A stretch of 25,908 bases of DNA from a virus, in IMG/VR virus record IMGVR_UViG_3300017987_000328, positions 1-25,908 of that record; one strand, 5' to 3'. This document shows positions 15,026 to 23,015 of this stretch, one piece after another (the stretch's first letter is position 1; each line of letters opens with the position of its first letter). The position numbers and the translations under genes are program-made. A model generated the notes under the pieces. That model saw only the letters and a list, made by a program, of their open reading frames with translations. It was not told the origin of the DNA and made no database searches.

Positions 15026-15442
15026 ATGGAAGAAGCAAAACTGAAGTTCATCGGAGGGGACAGGCATTGCCCGACGGTACCGGCCAAAGATTTAACTCAA
15101 GAGGATATCGATGTTCTTGGCCGGAGAAAGAACCCGATTTCGGTAGAGGATCTGCTCAACAGCGGGTGCTACGTGAAGGTTGAGGAAGGGCCGGAAGAGC
15201 CGAAAACGGAAGCCGTTGAAGTGGTTGAGAATCCGGTGGAAGAAACAAAGACTCCCGATGATGAGGCTGAAAAGATAGTGGAAACGGAAGCCGTGACGGA
15301 AGAAGAAACGGAAGAAGGAAAACTTCCGTTCGAGCCGGATCCCGCCGAAAACGAACTCGCTTGCCCTCATTGCGATTTTGTAGCCAGAACCAAGTCCGGC
15401 CTACAAACGCATATCAGTGCAAAGCATAAAGACAGTAACTAA
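15026..15442 (+). CDS. Acidic protein with a C-terminal C2H2 zinc finger
   Basis: This is a 138-residue protein with AGGAGGG before ATG 15026. Residues 1-52 form a small folded part (LKFIGGDRHCPTVPAKDL, then ISVEDLLNSGCYVKV). Residues about 53-110 are very Glu-rich and probably disordered. The last 25 carry CPHCDFVARTKSGLQTHISAKH, with spacing C-x2-C-x12-H-x4-H, a textbook C2H2 finger with the expected aromatic and Leu core positions. C2H2 fingers are uncommon in bacterial viruses. It lies directly before the tail tube gene, so it may bind DNA, RNA or a tail protein. The function is unknown. Confidence 0.8.
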   Translation: MEEAKLKFIGGDRHCPTVPAKDLTQEDIDVLGRRKNPISVEDLLNSGCYVKVEEGPEEPKTEAVEVVENPVEETKTPDDEAEKIVETEAVTEEETEEGKLPFEPDPAENELACPHCDFVARTKSGLQTHISAKHKDSN

Positions 15443-15472
15443 TTACGCAGTAATAGTAGGAGGTAACGAGAA

Positions 15473-16453
15473 ATGACCACAGGATTGTATGCGTTTAGAG
15501 ATGTAAGGTGTGTCCCGGAAACAGTTGCCGGCACCAAAATTGACGCTGCGACTGCACGATTGCTAGGGAAGCTCACCGCGCCGATCTCTGCCCCGATTCT
15601 ACATAAGCCAGAGGACGAGATCGGTAGTTTGGCTGCTAACACCAGGGCGGTCGTGGTCGGTGAAGATGCCAACCTGAGCTTCGAAGGCGATTGCACGTTC
15701 GAGCAGTTGATCTATCTCTTGGAGATGGGGATTCTTGCTAACGGGTCTCCCACCGGCGAAGGCCCTTATGTCTGGGAATACAAGCATGACCTTACTGCCC
15801 AGAGTACCCCGAAGTCGTTCACTTTCCAGTATGGAGATGACGAGGCTCAGTACGACGTGGCATACGTTGTTGCCAAGTCACTACAGATCTCGGGTAAAAT
15901 GAATGCCCCTATGACCATGAAGGCCGAGATGTTTGGCAGGAATCTCGAAGCGACTGTGTGGAATCCAGTAGTCGGGGCGCTTGCCAGCCAGACTGTCGAG
16001 ACGATGCTTGGCAACAAAATGAGACTCTACATCGACGCTGCCGGAGGGACGATCGGAAGCACTGAAAAATCCGCAACGATTATCAGTATGGACTGGAAGC
16101 TGGACACTGGTTACCTCCCGAAAATGAGGGGAAGTGCCAACAATTTCTTCACTGCATTGGGGCAAAAGAAACCACAGTTGACGGTGGACATCCGGGCTGA
16201 ATTCAACTCCGACATGGAAGCCGAGGCTGCTATTGCCAGGGCCGGGACTCGCCGATTGTTCCGCTTGGCAGTGGCAGGTGCAGGTACGTCAGCCTTGCAA
16301 CTCGACTGGTCTGGCGTGTACGACGTATTCGGGCCTCTGGAAAATGAAGAGGGGATTGATGTAGTGAAGTTCACCACCAGCTTGCAGTTGGATACGGTCT
16401 TCGCAGACCTGCTCATTGCACAAGTAACCAACAGCGTATCAGCGCTGACATAA
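15473..16453 (+). CDS. Major tail tube protein
   Basis: This is a 326-residue protein, assigned from position (after the tail terminator, before the G/GT chaperone and tape measure) and sequence. It has a long beta-rich N-terminal part with FEGDCTFEQLIYLLEMG, a QYDVAYVVAKSLQISGKM segment and a GKMNAPMTMKAEMFGRN strand-loop-strand typical of tube subunits. The TLGQKKPQ-like ALGQKKPQLTVDIRAEF segment and a C-terminal FTTSLQLDTVFADLL strand pair complete the fold. It is larger than simple tube proteins, leaving room for an extra domain. AGGAGG leads ATG 15473 in a leader nearly equal to that of the capsid gene. Confidence 0.82.
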   Translation: MTTGLYAFRDVRCVPETVAGTKIDAATARLLGKLTAPISAPILHKPEDEIGSLAANTRAVVVGEDANLSFEGDCTFEQLIYLLEMGILANGSPTGEGPYVWEYKHDLTAQSTPKSFTFQYGDDEAQYDVAYVVAKSLQISGKMNAPMTMKAEMFGRNLEATVWNPVVGALASQTVETMLGNKMRLYIDAAGGTIGSTEKSATIISMDWKLDTGYLPKMRGSANNFFTALGQKKPQLTVDIRAEFNSDMEAEAAIARAGTRRLFRLAVAGAGTSALQLDWSGVYDVFGPLENEEGIDVVKFTTSLQLDTVFADLLIAQVTNSVSALT

Positions 16454-16473
16454 ATTAAAAGGAGGGAGGATAT

Positions 16474-16605
16474 ATGCCGAGAGGAGATAGAACGGGACCG
16501 CCAACCGGAGCAGGAGGATCAAGAACAGGACGAGGTGGTGGTGGTGGACGAGCACCGGGACCTGGCGCAGGCCCGCGGACTGGTGGCGGAAAAGGTAACT
16601 GCTAA
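16474..16605 (+). CDS. DUF5320-like glycine-rich small protein
   Basis: A GGAGGGAGG ribosome site precedes ATG 16474; the product is 43 residues, ending at TAA 16603-16605. The beginning MPRGDRTGP and the ending GPRTGGGKGNC match the small Gly/Arg/Pro-rich DUF5320 family, normally a chromosomal bacterial protein with a TGRG repeat and a terminal Tyr/Asn-Cys. Nothing about its biochemical role is visible. It sits between tail tube and tail chaperone genes, so it may be co-transcribed with virion genes. Confidence 0.68.
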   Translation: MPRGDRTGPPTGAGGSRTGRGGGGGRAPGPGAGPRTGGGKGNC

Positions 16606-16629
16606 AAAAGGAAGGAGGGGAAGGTAAAA

Positions 16630-17031
16630 ATGGGAAGATTTATTATCACGGACGACGATCTACATCGGATCGATCTCGGAGACGGTGAATGGGTCGATAT
16701 TCTGGAACAGGTCACAGGAACAATCAAGAGAAAAGCCCACGAAGCAATGACCAAGGCCGGGGGGAAATTCACTCCGAAGAAAAGCAAAGACAAAAGCAAA
16801 AAGAAGGATGATGTTGATACGGAGATCAGTTTCGATTTCCGGTCAGGCGAATTCAACCGAGTCTTGCTGCAGGAAGTGGTCAAGGATTGGTCGTTTAAGG
16901 ATAAGGACGGCAATAAGATTCCTTGCGACGCAGAAAACAAAGCAAAAATGTCCGAAGAACTTGAAGATAGCATCCTGAAAACGATTGAGGAACTGGATCC
17001 TCTGAGGGATGACGACGAAAAAAAAGACTAA
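16630..17031 (+). CDS. Tail assembly chaperone, short form (gpG-like)
   Basis: This is a 133-residue acidic/basic protein just before the tape measure. It begins with GRFIITDDDLHRIDLGDGEW, has a lysine-rich linker near 50-60 and ends in an acidic helix. It is the 0-frame product of a G/GT pair: a run of eight A lies near its end and the next frame stays open to the tape measure gene. In lambda gpG and gpGT bind the tape measure and recruit tube subunits. GGAGG precedes ATG 16630. Confidence 0.78.
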   Translation: MGRFIITDDDLHRIDLGDGEWVDILEQVTGTIKRKAHEAMTKAGGKFTPKKSKDKSKKKDDVDTEISFDFRSGEFNRVLLQEVVKDWSFKDKDGNKIPCDAENKAKMSEELEDSILKTIEELDPLRDDDEKKD

Positions 17032-17228
17032 AGTACGCCGTCTTCAATGCTTTGAGGGACGGAACGGCATGGCCTCCCGAGTTGAGCTACATCTTGGAAA
17101 TGCAGCGCATGAGGGTTAACTGGTTTGAATACCAGGCCATGCCGGAGTCAGTTTTAGAAGACTACCGAATCATATTCAAAGCAGAGTTGATGGTGGCAAG
17201 GGACCAAGAAATCAACAGCACAGAGTAA
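16630..17228 (+). CDS. Tail assembly chaperone, frameshifted long form (gpGT-like)
   Basis: A -1 shift on A-AAA-AAA (17019-17025) joins the first 132 residues to 67 residues read from 17025 to the TAA at 17226-17228. The extension has no stop and looks like real protein: AWPPELSYILEMQRM, WFEYQAMPESVLEDY and ELMVARDQE. This matches T-type extensions, which are short helical domains contacting the tape measure. The stop comes three bases before the tape measure ATG, so the extension fills the gap completely. The shift itself is inferred from sequence and the conserved tail-gene pattern. Confidence 0.78.
17019..17025 (+). promoter_or_regulatory. Programmed -1 frameshift slippery site
   Basis: A-AAA-AAA in frame with the short chaperone, inside a run of eight A (17018-17025), followed by G. 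The two Lys codons can re-pair one base back. The 0-frame stop TAA is at 17029-17031. Confidence 0.72.
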
Positions 17229-17231
17229 AAG

Positions 17232-19880
17232 ATGGCATACATACTGAGCATGATGCTTCGGGCCGATGAAGAGGCCAGTGAAGTCTTCCAGAAACTTGAA
17301 GGCGAAACTGCCAAATTCAAGTCCGACATCATGAAGCATAGCAAAGAAATCGGCATGGGCATGACTGCTTTTGGCGGGAGCATCCTCGCTATCGGCGGAT
17401 TTTCTGTCAAGGCTTTTTCCGAATTCGATGCCGGCATGCGCTCAGTCAATTCCATGATGAACTTGGGGGACAAAGAGTTCGCGGAATTCTCCCAGGAAGT
17501 TCGGCACATGTCTGTTGAACTCGGTGTAAATGCAGTTGAATCCACCAAGGCACTTTATCAGGCAATTTCCGCAGGTGTCCCGAAAGAGAACGCAATCGAT
17601 TTCCTTGAGGTCGCATCGAAAGCAGCAATCGCGGGGCTGACCGATACCGAAACAGCCGTTGATGGGCTCACCACAGTTATCAACGCCTTCAAGATCCCGA
17701 TGGAGGATGCTCAGGAAGTAGCTGACATCTTCTTTGCCACTGTCAAAGGTGGGAAGACCACTTTCCCTGAATTGGCCTCATACATGTCCCAAGTAGCCCC
17801 GATCGCAGCCAGTATGAAGCTGGACTTCAAAGAAGTGGCAGCAGCAACGGCTACCTTGACCAAACAAGGGACCCCAACATCTCAGGCGATGAGGCAGATC
17901 CGAGCATCACTGATATCCCTGACAAAACCAACTGAGGATATGAAGACCCTGCTCAATGAGATGGGGTATGAATCCGGTGAAGCAGCTTTGCATTCGTTAG
18001 GTTACGCAGGAGCTATGGAGGAACTTCGGATCGCAGCCAATGGGAACAACGAGGCTTTGGCCAGAGCTTTCGGATCTGTTGAGGGGTTGAATGCAGCTCT
18101 TGCCGTGAGTGGTAATAACGCTGTAATGGCAGCGCAAGACCTGGAAGCTATGAGCGCAGCTACCGATGGTGCCGGCGCAGCTACCGATGCGTTCAGTATT
18201 ATCAACGATGGTGCCGGCAGGCAGTGGGAATCGCTGATGGCAACCATTGATGAATGGAAAATGCAAATCGGCGAAACCGTGATTCCGGTTCTACTCTCAC
18301 TTATGGGAACGATGGGTGGCGTGATAACAAAGGTTACGGACTGGATGGAAGACAATCCCACATTGGCTAAAACGATTATCGCTATTGTGGCAGTCGTAGG
18401 AACCCTCGCTGCTGTTTTAGGGCCGATCCTGATCATCTTGCCAACTTTGGTGACAGGTTTCCATCTGCTGGTAGGAGCATTGGCAATAGCTAAGACCGCG
18501 ATGATTGCTTTTGGTGCCACTATGACAACCACGACGGGAATTATTGGTGCTGTAGCCTTAGTAATAACAGGGGTCGTATTGGCACTGCAGCACTTCCATA
18601 AAGAGTCGAGCAATATAGTGGAGGTAACCAAAGGATTGTCGGAGCATTCCCTGCCTCAGTTGCGGAATATGCACGAAATCGTGGCCAACCAACTGCTAAC
18701 TTCCACTGAAGGATCTAAGGAATATTACTCGATATTACAGCGTTTGAAAGATATCGACGAGGCGATTACCCAGGCAGAGCAAGACAATGCATACGCACAA
18801 GAAGCTGTGGCTGAAGCCACTGCTATTGCGACCGGCGCGGCTGAAGAGCAGGCGCGAATCGCTGCTGAACAGGAAGCTGCTCTCAAAAGTGCTACCGATG
18901 AAATCGGTTCATACGAGGAAGCCCTGGAAATGGCTCAGGCAGATCTTGAAAGAACCAGGGACGCCTTTGAAAAGACGAAAGAACAGGTAGCTGAACTCGA
19001 AGAAAAGCTCAGGGAAACTAAGAGCGCCTTGCAGGATCTGAAAGCCCCTCGCTTGACAGGGACCCAGGAATTTGAAGACGAGATGTTCCGGATCCAGCAT
19101 AACATCAATCAGCTCAAACTGGCCACGATGGACGAAGCAATGAATGTCACCCTGCAGGTCAAGGATGAGAACGGAAATATCGTCGACAAAGTGATCCCTC
19201 AAGAGGCGTTCGAACAGACGATGGAGGATCTGAAAAAACTCGAAGAACGAACGGAACTGAAATGGACGGTTGATACTGAGGGAGCAACGCGGGAAATCAG
19301 AGAAGCTGCAGAGCAAGCCCTGGGAGAGAACACGGAAATCGGTGCGCAGGATGCTCTTGATCAAATCGCGGATCTGGCAGCACAAATTGCTCCCGATGGC
19401 GAGTTGATGACGAACCTGAATCAAATGAAAGCAAGGATGGATATGCAAGAAAACGCCGTCAAGATTAAAGAGGACGTTGTTCGTGAACTGTCGGCGATGG
19501 TAGTTGAATCGAAGAAGAAATTGGAAGCCTTGAAAGCAGAATTCGAGGGTAAGACTCAGGATATCGTGGATATGGCCACCAGAGCAATGGTTGCATGGGA
19601 GAAGGTCTTGTCAGCCAGACTGGCAGCCGAAAGCGCCAGCTCAAACGGAGGGAGCAGCGTTCCTTCAATGGCCACCGGTGGAATTGTCCCTGGTCGACCA
19701 GGTGAACCAGTAGCGATCATCGCCCATGGTGGCGAGGAATTTTTGGGAGTAGGTCAGTATCGTAAGTCTTCTGGCCCTCAGACCGTTGTTATCCCGATCA
19801 ATCTTGGAGGCCGTGAGATTGCCCGTTATACGGTGAATTTGATAACCGAAGAGGTAGAATCCCAGGGAGCGTTGAATTAA
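17232..19880 (+). CDS. Tape measure protein (TP901-type)
   Basis: This is an 882-residue protein that sets tail length and is ejected with DNA. The N-terminal part (about 50-330) fits the PhageMin_Tail/TP901 core: FSEFDAGMRSVNSMM, ELGVNAVESTKALYQAISAG, and GGKTTFPELASYMSQVAPIAA. Hydrophobic segments at about 350-440 (IAIVAVVGTLAAVLGPILIILPTL and others) could insert in the host membrane. Residues about 495-780 are coiled coil. The C-terminus has a Gly/Ser linker and then GGIVPGRPGEPVAIIAHGGEEF, a common ending. By the usual 0.15 nm per residue rule the tail would be about 130 nm. No clear ribosome site precedes ATG 17232, so coupling to the chaperone is likely. Confidence 0.92.
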   Translation: MAYILSMMLRADEEASEVFQKLEGETAKFKSDIMKHSKEIGMGMTAFGGSILAIGGFSVKAFSEFDAGMRSVNSMMNLGDKEFAEFSQEVRHMSVELGVNAVESTKALYQAISAGVPKENAIDFLEVASKAAIAGLTDTETAVDGLTTVINAFKIPMEDAQEVADIFFATVKGGKTTFPELASYMSQVAPIAASMKLDFKEVAAATATLTKQGTPTSQAMRQIRASLISLTKPTEDMKTLLNEMGYESGEAALHSLGYAGAMEELRIAANGNNEALARAFGSVEGLNAALAVSGNNAVMAAQDLEAMSAATDGAGAATDAFSIINDGAGRQWESLMATIDEWKMQIGETVIPVLLSLMGTMGGVITKVTDWMEDNPTLAKTIIAIVAVVGTLAAVLGPILIILPTLVTGFHLLVGALAIAKTAMIAFGATMTTTTGIIGAVALVITGVVLALQHFHKESSNIVEVTKGLSEHSLPQLRNMHEIVANQLLTSTEGSKEYYSILQRLKDIDEAITQAEQDNAYAQEAVAEATAIATGAAEEQARIAAEQEAALKSATDEIGSYEEALEMAQADLERTRDAFEKTKEQVAELEEKLRETKSALQDLKAPRLTGTQEFEDEMFRIQHNINQLKLATMDEAMNVTLQVKDENGNIVDKVIPQEAFEQTMEDLKKLEERTELKWTVDTEGATREIREAAEQALGENTEIGAQDALDQIADLAAQIAPDGELMTNLNQMKARMDMQENAVKIKEDVVRELSAMVVESKKKLEALKAEFEGKTQDIVDMATRAMVAWEKVLSARLAAESASSNGGSSVPSMATGGIVPGRPGEPVAIIAHGGEEFLGVGQYRKSSGPQTVVIPINLGGREIARYTVNLITEEVESQGALN

Positions 19881-21980
19881 ATGGAAGCGAAGTTGCTGAT
19901 TGACGATGTAGATCTCTCTTCGAAGTGGGACGCTTTAGGGTCGAGAATTACGAACGTGCTCTCTCAGCGTATTGATACGGCCACGATCTTTATCGAGGAC
20001 GACGACGATTCGCTCGATATCGAAGAACTTGCGCCTGTCGTAATATCGAATGCTGCTGGTGATGAACGCTACTTCTCTGGCTACATCGGCACGTCAGATC
20101 CGGAAATCGAAGGGGTGAAGAAGCTCTATAGGTTTGACTGCAGAGATAATTCGGGAAAGCTCGATCGGAAGAAGATTTATGAAGTCTACGAAGATAAGAC
20201 GTCGAGAGCTATCCTGCAACATGCCTTCCAGAAGTACAAACCCGAAATCCGGACTGCTCCTGCAATACAGTTTGCTAACGGTACGGCGTGTACAGTAAAT
20301 TGTGGCACGGATCACAGTTTAGACTTTGATGCCAGCGAAAAGTACACTTGGGCTTTTTGGCTATATATTGATACACTGCCTAGCGTCATTGGTAAAGCTG
20401 GCTTGGTAATCAACAAAGGTACAACCAGTTCAGGATATCGTATCTCAATAGGGTCAAATGATAAAATCGCCTTTACGTCCTATCAAGCAGGCCCTTCCCA
20501 CAACGAGGTATCTTCAGACACAACTTTGAAGGCAAAGCGATGGTATCGTGTAGTAATCACATACGATAATGGTTTGGTTGAGATCTACGTAAATGCTGCA
20601 TTGGATAAATCAGACACTCTAGCGGGTACGCCTGTAGACGATACAACAAGCGCGTTTAAGTGGGGGGCAGGGGGTGCTACGTACACGTTATCAGGAAAGT
20701 TGGCTGACGGCAGGCTTTACTCTCGAAAATTGAACAATGTAGAGATTGGCCGGTTATATCGTGGTGGATCTGTTGATGATACAGACCTTGAATTGTGGAC
20801 GATGTTCGATGAAGGTACTGGTTCAACTGCTGAAGATGACAGCGGGAATGATAACGATGGGACAATAACTGGTGCGACATGGGCTTTGGTTGATTACGTG
20901 GAGGAAGGACTGACGATCGAGCGGCTGGAGTGCAAGGGTTGGGATCTCATGCGCCTGGTAAAGTGGCTGGCGGATTACAATGGTTTTAGCTGGTACATAG
21001 ACTATTGGGAAAACCTTCGGTTTTTTGCGGATCAGACGGAAGAGGCCCCGTTTTCAATCGATCGAGATAATCCGGATGGCGTGAACTCGTTCGGTGCCAA
21101 TATTACGAGATACCGGAAGAACGGGAACCGGATAGTCAATCGAGTCCTCGTCAGGGGTGGATCTTACCGAAGCTCCGATACCGAATACGAAAGGTCCGGA
21201 GACGGCAACACGACGGACTTTGCCCTGCCATATCCGATGCACGCTCCTGAAGGCGAAACTGCCCTGCTCGTTTATAAGAATACCGGCACCGACGAGGCTC
21301 CGGTCTGGACAGCGCAGACCGTAGGAGCTGATTACATCAACAGCCTTGATGATTATGATGTGCTGCATAATTACCAAGAGAAGATTCTCAAGTTTGCCTC
21401 AGCGCCCTCGAAACTGGATAAAGGGTGGAAATTCGAAGGCCAGTACGATGTCCCGATCTCTCAATGGGTACCTTCCCAGTCATCGTATGACAGGTATGGT
21501 GAATGGTACGAAGATGAACTCGTGGATGACACTATAACGTCGGTTGAAATGTCGATCCTGAGGGGGCAAGCATACCTGGCTGAAACCGCGTTTTCCAAAG
21601 AGCAAGGCGCGTTCTTAATTGATGGGCAGGATGGTCTCCGTTCCGGAATGAAGATCTATATCAAGGATAGCCAGCGCGGGATTGATGATTGGTATCACAT
21701 TCAGAAAGTAGAGACAGGTTTCCTGGGAACTGGAGTGGCACAATATAAAGTCGATTTTGGCGAGTACAATCCGGATGTCATTGATATGCTGATTCAAGTA
21801 AAGAAGGCCAGCGATCCGAAAATTCCGATGGGCAGCACCGAGAAAATGAACGAAATGTTCAATCCGGAAGAGTGGGTAGCTCTCTGGGATTCGGCTGAGA
21901 TTTCGTCTCATGCGACCGAGGACTATAATTGGGGGCCGGATGACGATGAATTAGTATGGAGTTTTTCAACATGGCAGTAA
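19881..21980 (+). CDS. Tail hub/baseplate protein with an inserted LamG-like lectin domain
   Basis: This is a 699-residue protein whose ATG follows the tape measure stop directly. The N-terminal ~125 residues and residues from about 340 on resemble phage tail hub proteins (LEVKGWDL-type LECKGWDLMRLVKWLADYNG, WYIDYWENLRFFA, later YLAETAFSKEQGAFLIDGQDG and the DVIDMLIQVKK end). Residues about 126-335 are a separate beta-sandwich: SLDFDASEKYTWAFWLYID, a KRWYRVVITYDNGLVEIYVN strand pair and LADGRLYSRKLNNVEIGRLY, characteristic of LamG/concanavalin-like domains. This suggests a carbohydrate-binding insertion in the hub. Two lines in the insert are 40% GC against 48% in a flanking line. Confidence 0.78.
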   Translation: MEAKLLIDDVDLSSKWDALGSRITNVLSQRIDTATIFIEDDDDSLDIEELAPVVISNAAGDERYFSGYIGTSDPEIEGVKKLYRFDCRDNSGKLDRKKIYEVYEDKTSRAILQHAFQKYKPEIRTAPAIQFANGTACTVNCGTDHSLDFDASEKYTWAFWLYIDTLPSVIGKAGLVINKGTTSSGYRISIGSNDKIAFTSYQAGPSHNEVSSDTTLKAKRWYRVVITYDNGLVEIYVNAALDKSDTLAGTPVDDTTSAFKWGAGGATYTLSGKLADGRLYSRKLNNVEIGRLYRGGSVDDTDLELWTMFDEGTGSTAEDDSGNDNDGTITGATWALVDYVEEGLTIERLECKGWDLMRLVKWLADYNGFSWYIDYWENLRFFADQTEEAPFSIDRDNPDGVNSFGANITRYRKNGNRIVNRVLVRGGSYRSSDTEYERSGDGNTTDFALPYPMHAPEGETALLVYKNTGTDEAPVWTAQTVGADYINSLDDYDVLHNYQEKILKFASAPSKLDKGWKFEGQYDVPISQWVPSQSSYDRYGEWYEDELVDDTITSVEMSILRGQAYLAETAFSKEQGAFLIDGQDGLRSGMKIYIKDSQRGIDDWYHIQKVETGFLGTGVAQYKVDFGEYNPDVIDMLIQVKKASDPKIPMGSTEKMNEMFNPEEWVALWDSAEISSHATEDYNWGPDDDELVWSFSTWQ

Positions 21981-22498
21981 TAAAAGCAAAAGAAGGCAAG
22001 ATAGCGCTTTGGGGTAGAGTCCGGGTCCGGAAACGGCTAAAAAGCGATCTCCCCCCAGATCAGGGCGATTGGACTATCGCGAAGGATTGGGGACCGAATT
22101 GCATCCTGTATGTCGGACTGCACATGATTGCGTATTGGGCAATCAATGACGCTGCAAAGTATCAGACAGGATTCCTTTATCAGTGTATCGGGACGGATGG
22201 CACGGATCCTGCCAATGATGATGAAGGGCTCGGGGCTGAAGTCGCTCGAAAGACCTTTACTACAAAAAGCTACAGCGAAAGTACCCGAGTAATAAGCCTC
22301 AGCACCTTCTTCGCTGCTTCCGAATGCGATGATGATATCCAGGAAGTGGGGGTTGCTGGCACGTCTGATGCAACGGCAACGCTGGATACCGGTGTGTATA
22401 TCAACCGATTCCAGGTTGATTTCGATAATTCGAGCGGGGAATATGATCTGACTGTAGATACTGAGATCGGCCTGCAGGAAGGGTCAGCCCCATCTTAG
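21971..22498 (+). CDS. Distal tail protein, unknown type
   Basis: This is a 175-residue protein whose start overlaps the hub gene. GGAG at 21958-21961 is nine bases before ATG 21971, which is preferred to ATG 21956. The N-terminus (KEGKIALWGRVRVRKRL) is basic, followed by beta-rich sequence (TIAKDWGPNCILYVGLHMIAYW, then FLYQCIGTDGTDP) and a C-terminal beta stretch. The layout is like small phage tail tip or fibre-adaptor proteins. No domain name can be given with confidence. Confidence 0.62.
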   Translation: MAVIKAKEGKIALWGRVRVRKRLKSDLPPDQGDWTIAKDWGPNCILYVGLHMIAYWAINDAAKYQTGFLYQCIGTDGTDPANDDEGLGAEVARKTFTTKSYSESTRVISLSTFFAASECDDDIQEVGVAGTSDATATLDTGVYINRFQVDFDNSSGEYDLTVDTEIGLQEGSAPS

Positions 22499-22507
22499 AG
22501 GTGGAAT

Positions 22508-23005
22508 ATGGCAACTAAACCAACAGCGGTAAATGCCGGAGATGCAGCAACAGCCGCAAATTATAACGACCTCTGTGATTACGCGGAGGATATTCAACAA
22601 GAGTATGCCCCGGCTGAACGGACTGGAATCTGGACTGGAACCCTTGCGAATATTCCGTCTGGATGGTACCTGGAAGACGGGAACAACGGCACTGTGAATA
22701 TGCTAGATCGATTTATTCAAAGTGTTCCAGATGCTATGACCGATCCGGGAACTACCGGCGGAGCTACGGCCAAAACAACCAGCGGTCACTATCACGCTCA
22801 GAAGATGAGTGCTGCAGGTGGATTATCGAGACAGAAAGATACATCTATCGGATCAGAAAACTCAGATGGATATGACGATCCGATGTATACCACTACTGGT
22901 GTTGGAACCATGACCGGTATCAGAACGGGGACCCAATCGAAGACCGATGGAATCAGTGACATCAGGCCAAAATATTATGAAGTAGCGTTCATCCGACGCT
23001 CATAG
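22508..23005 (+). CDS. Tail collar-like short fibre protein
   Basis: This is a 165-residue protein with GAGGTGG before ATG 22508. Residues about 40-80 have the tail-collar pattern: IWTGTLANIPSGWYLEDG, then NGTVNMLDRFIQSVP, comparable to the usual GW.LCDG..GTP.L..RF motif. A Gly/Thr-rich part with SGHYHAQKMSAAGG and a final YYEVAFIRR strand, as at the ends of fibre tips, follow. The likely role is contact with the host surface. It is short, so it may be a tip or a trimming of a larger fibre family. Confidence 0.72.
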   Translation: MATKPTAVNAGDAATAANYNDLCDYAEDIQQEYAPAERTGIWTGTLANIPSGWYLEDGNNGTVNMLDRFIQSVPDAMTDPGTTGGATAKTTSGHYHAQKMSAAGGLSRQKDTSIGSENSDGYDDPMYTTTGVGTMTGIRTGTQSKTDGISDIRPKYYEVAFIRRS

Positions 23006-23015
23006 GAGTTATGAA

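Noticed and set aside
18002-18631. 209-codon open frame on the minus strand
   Set aside because: It is antisense to the conserved tape measure gene, is biased to Ile/Ala/Val shadow codons and has no ribosome site I can see.
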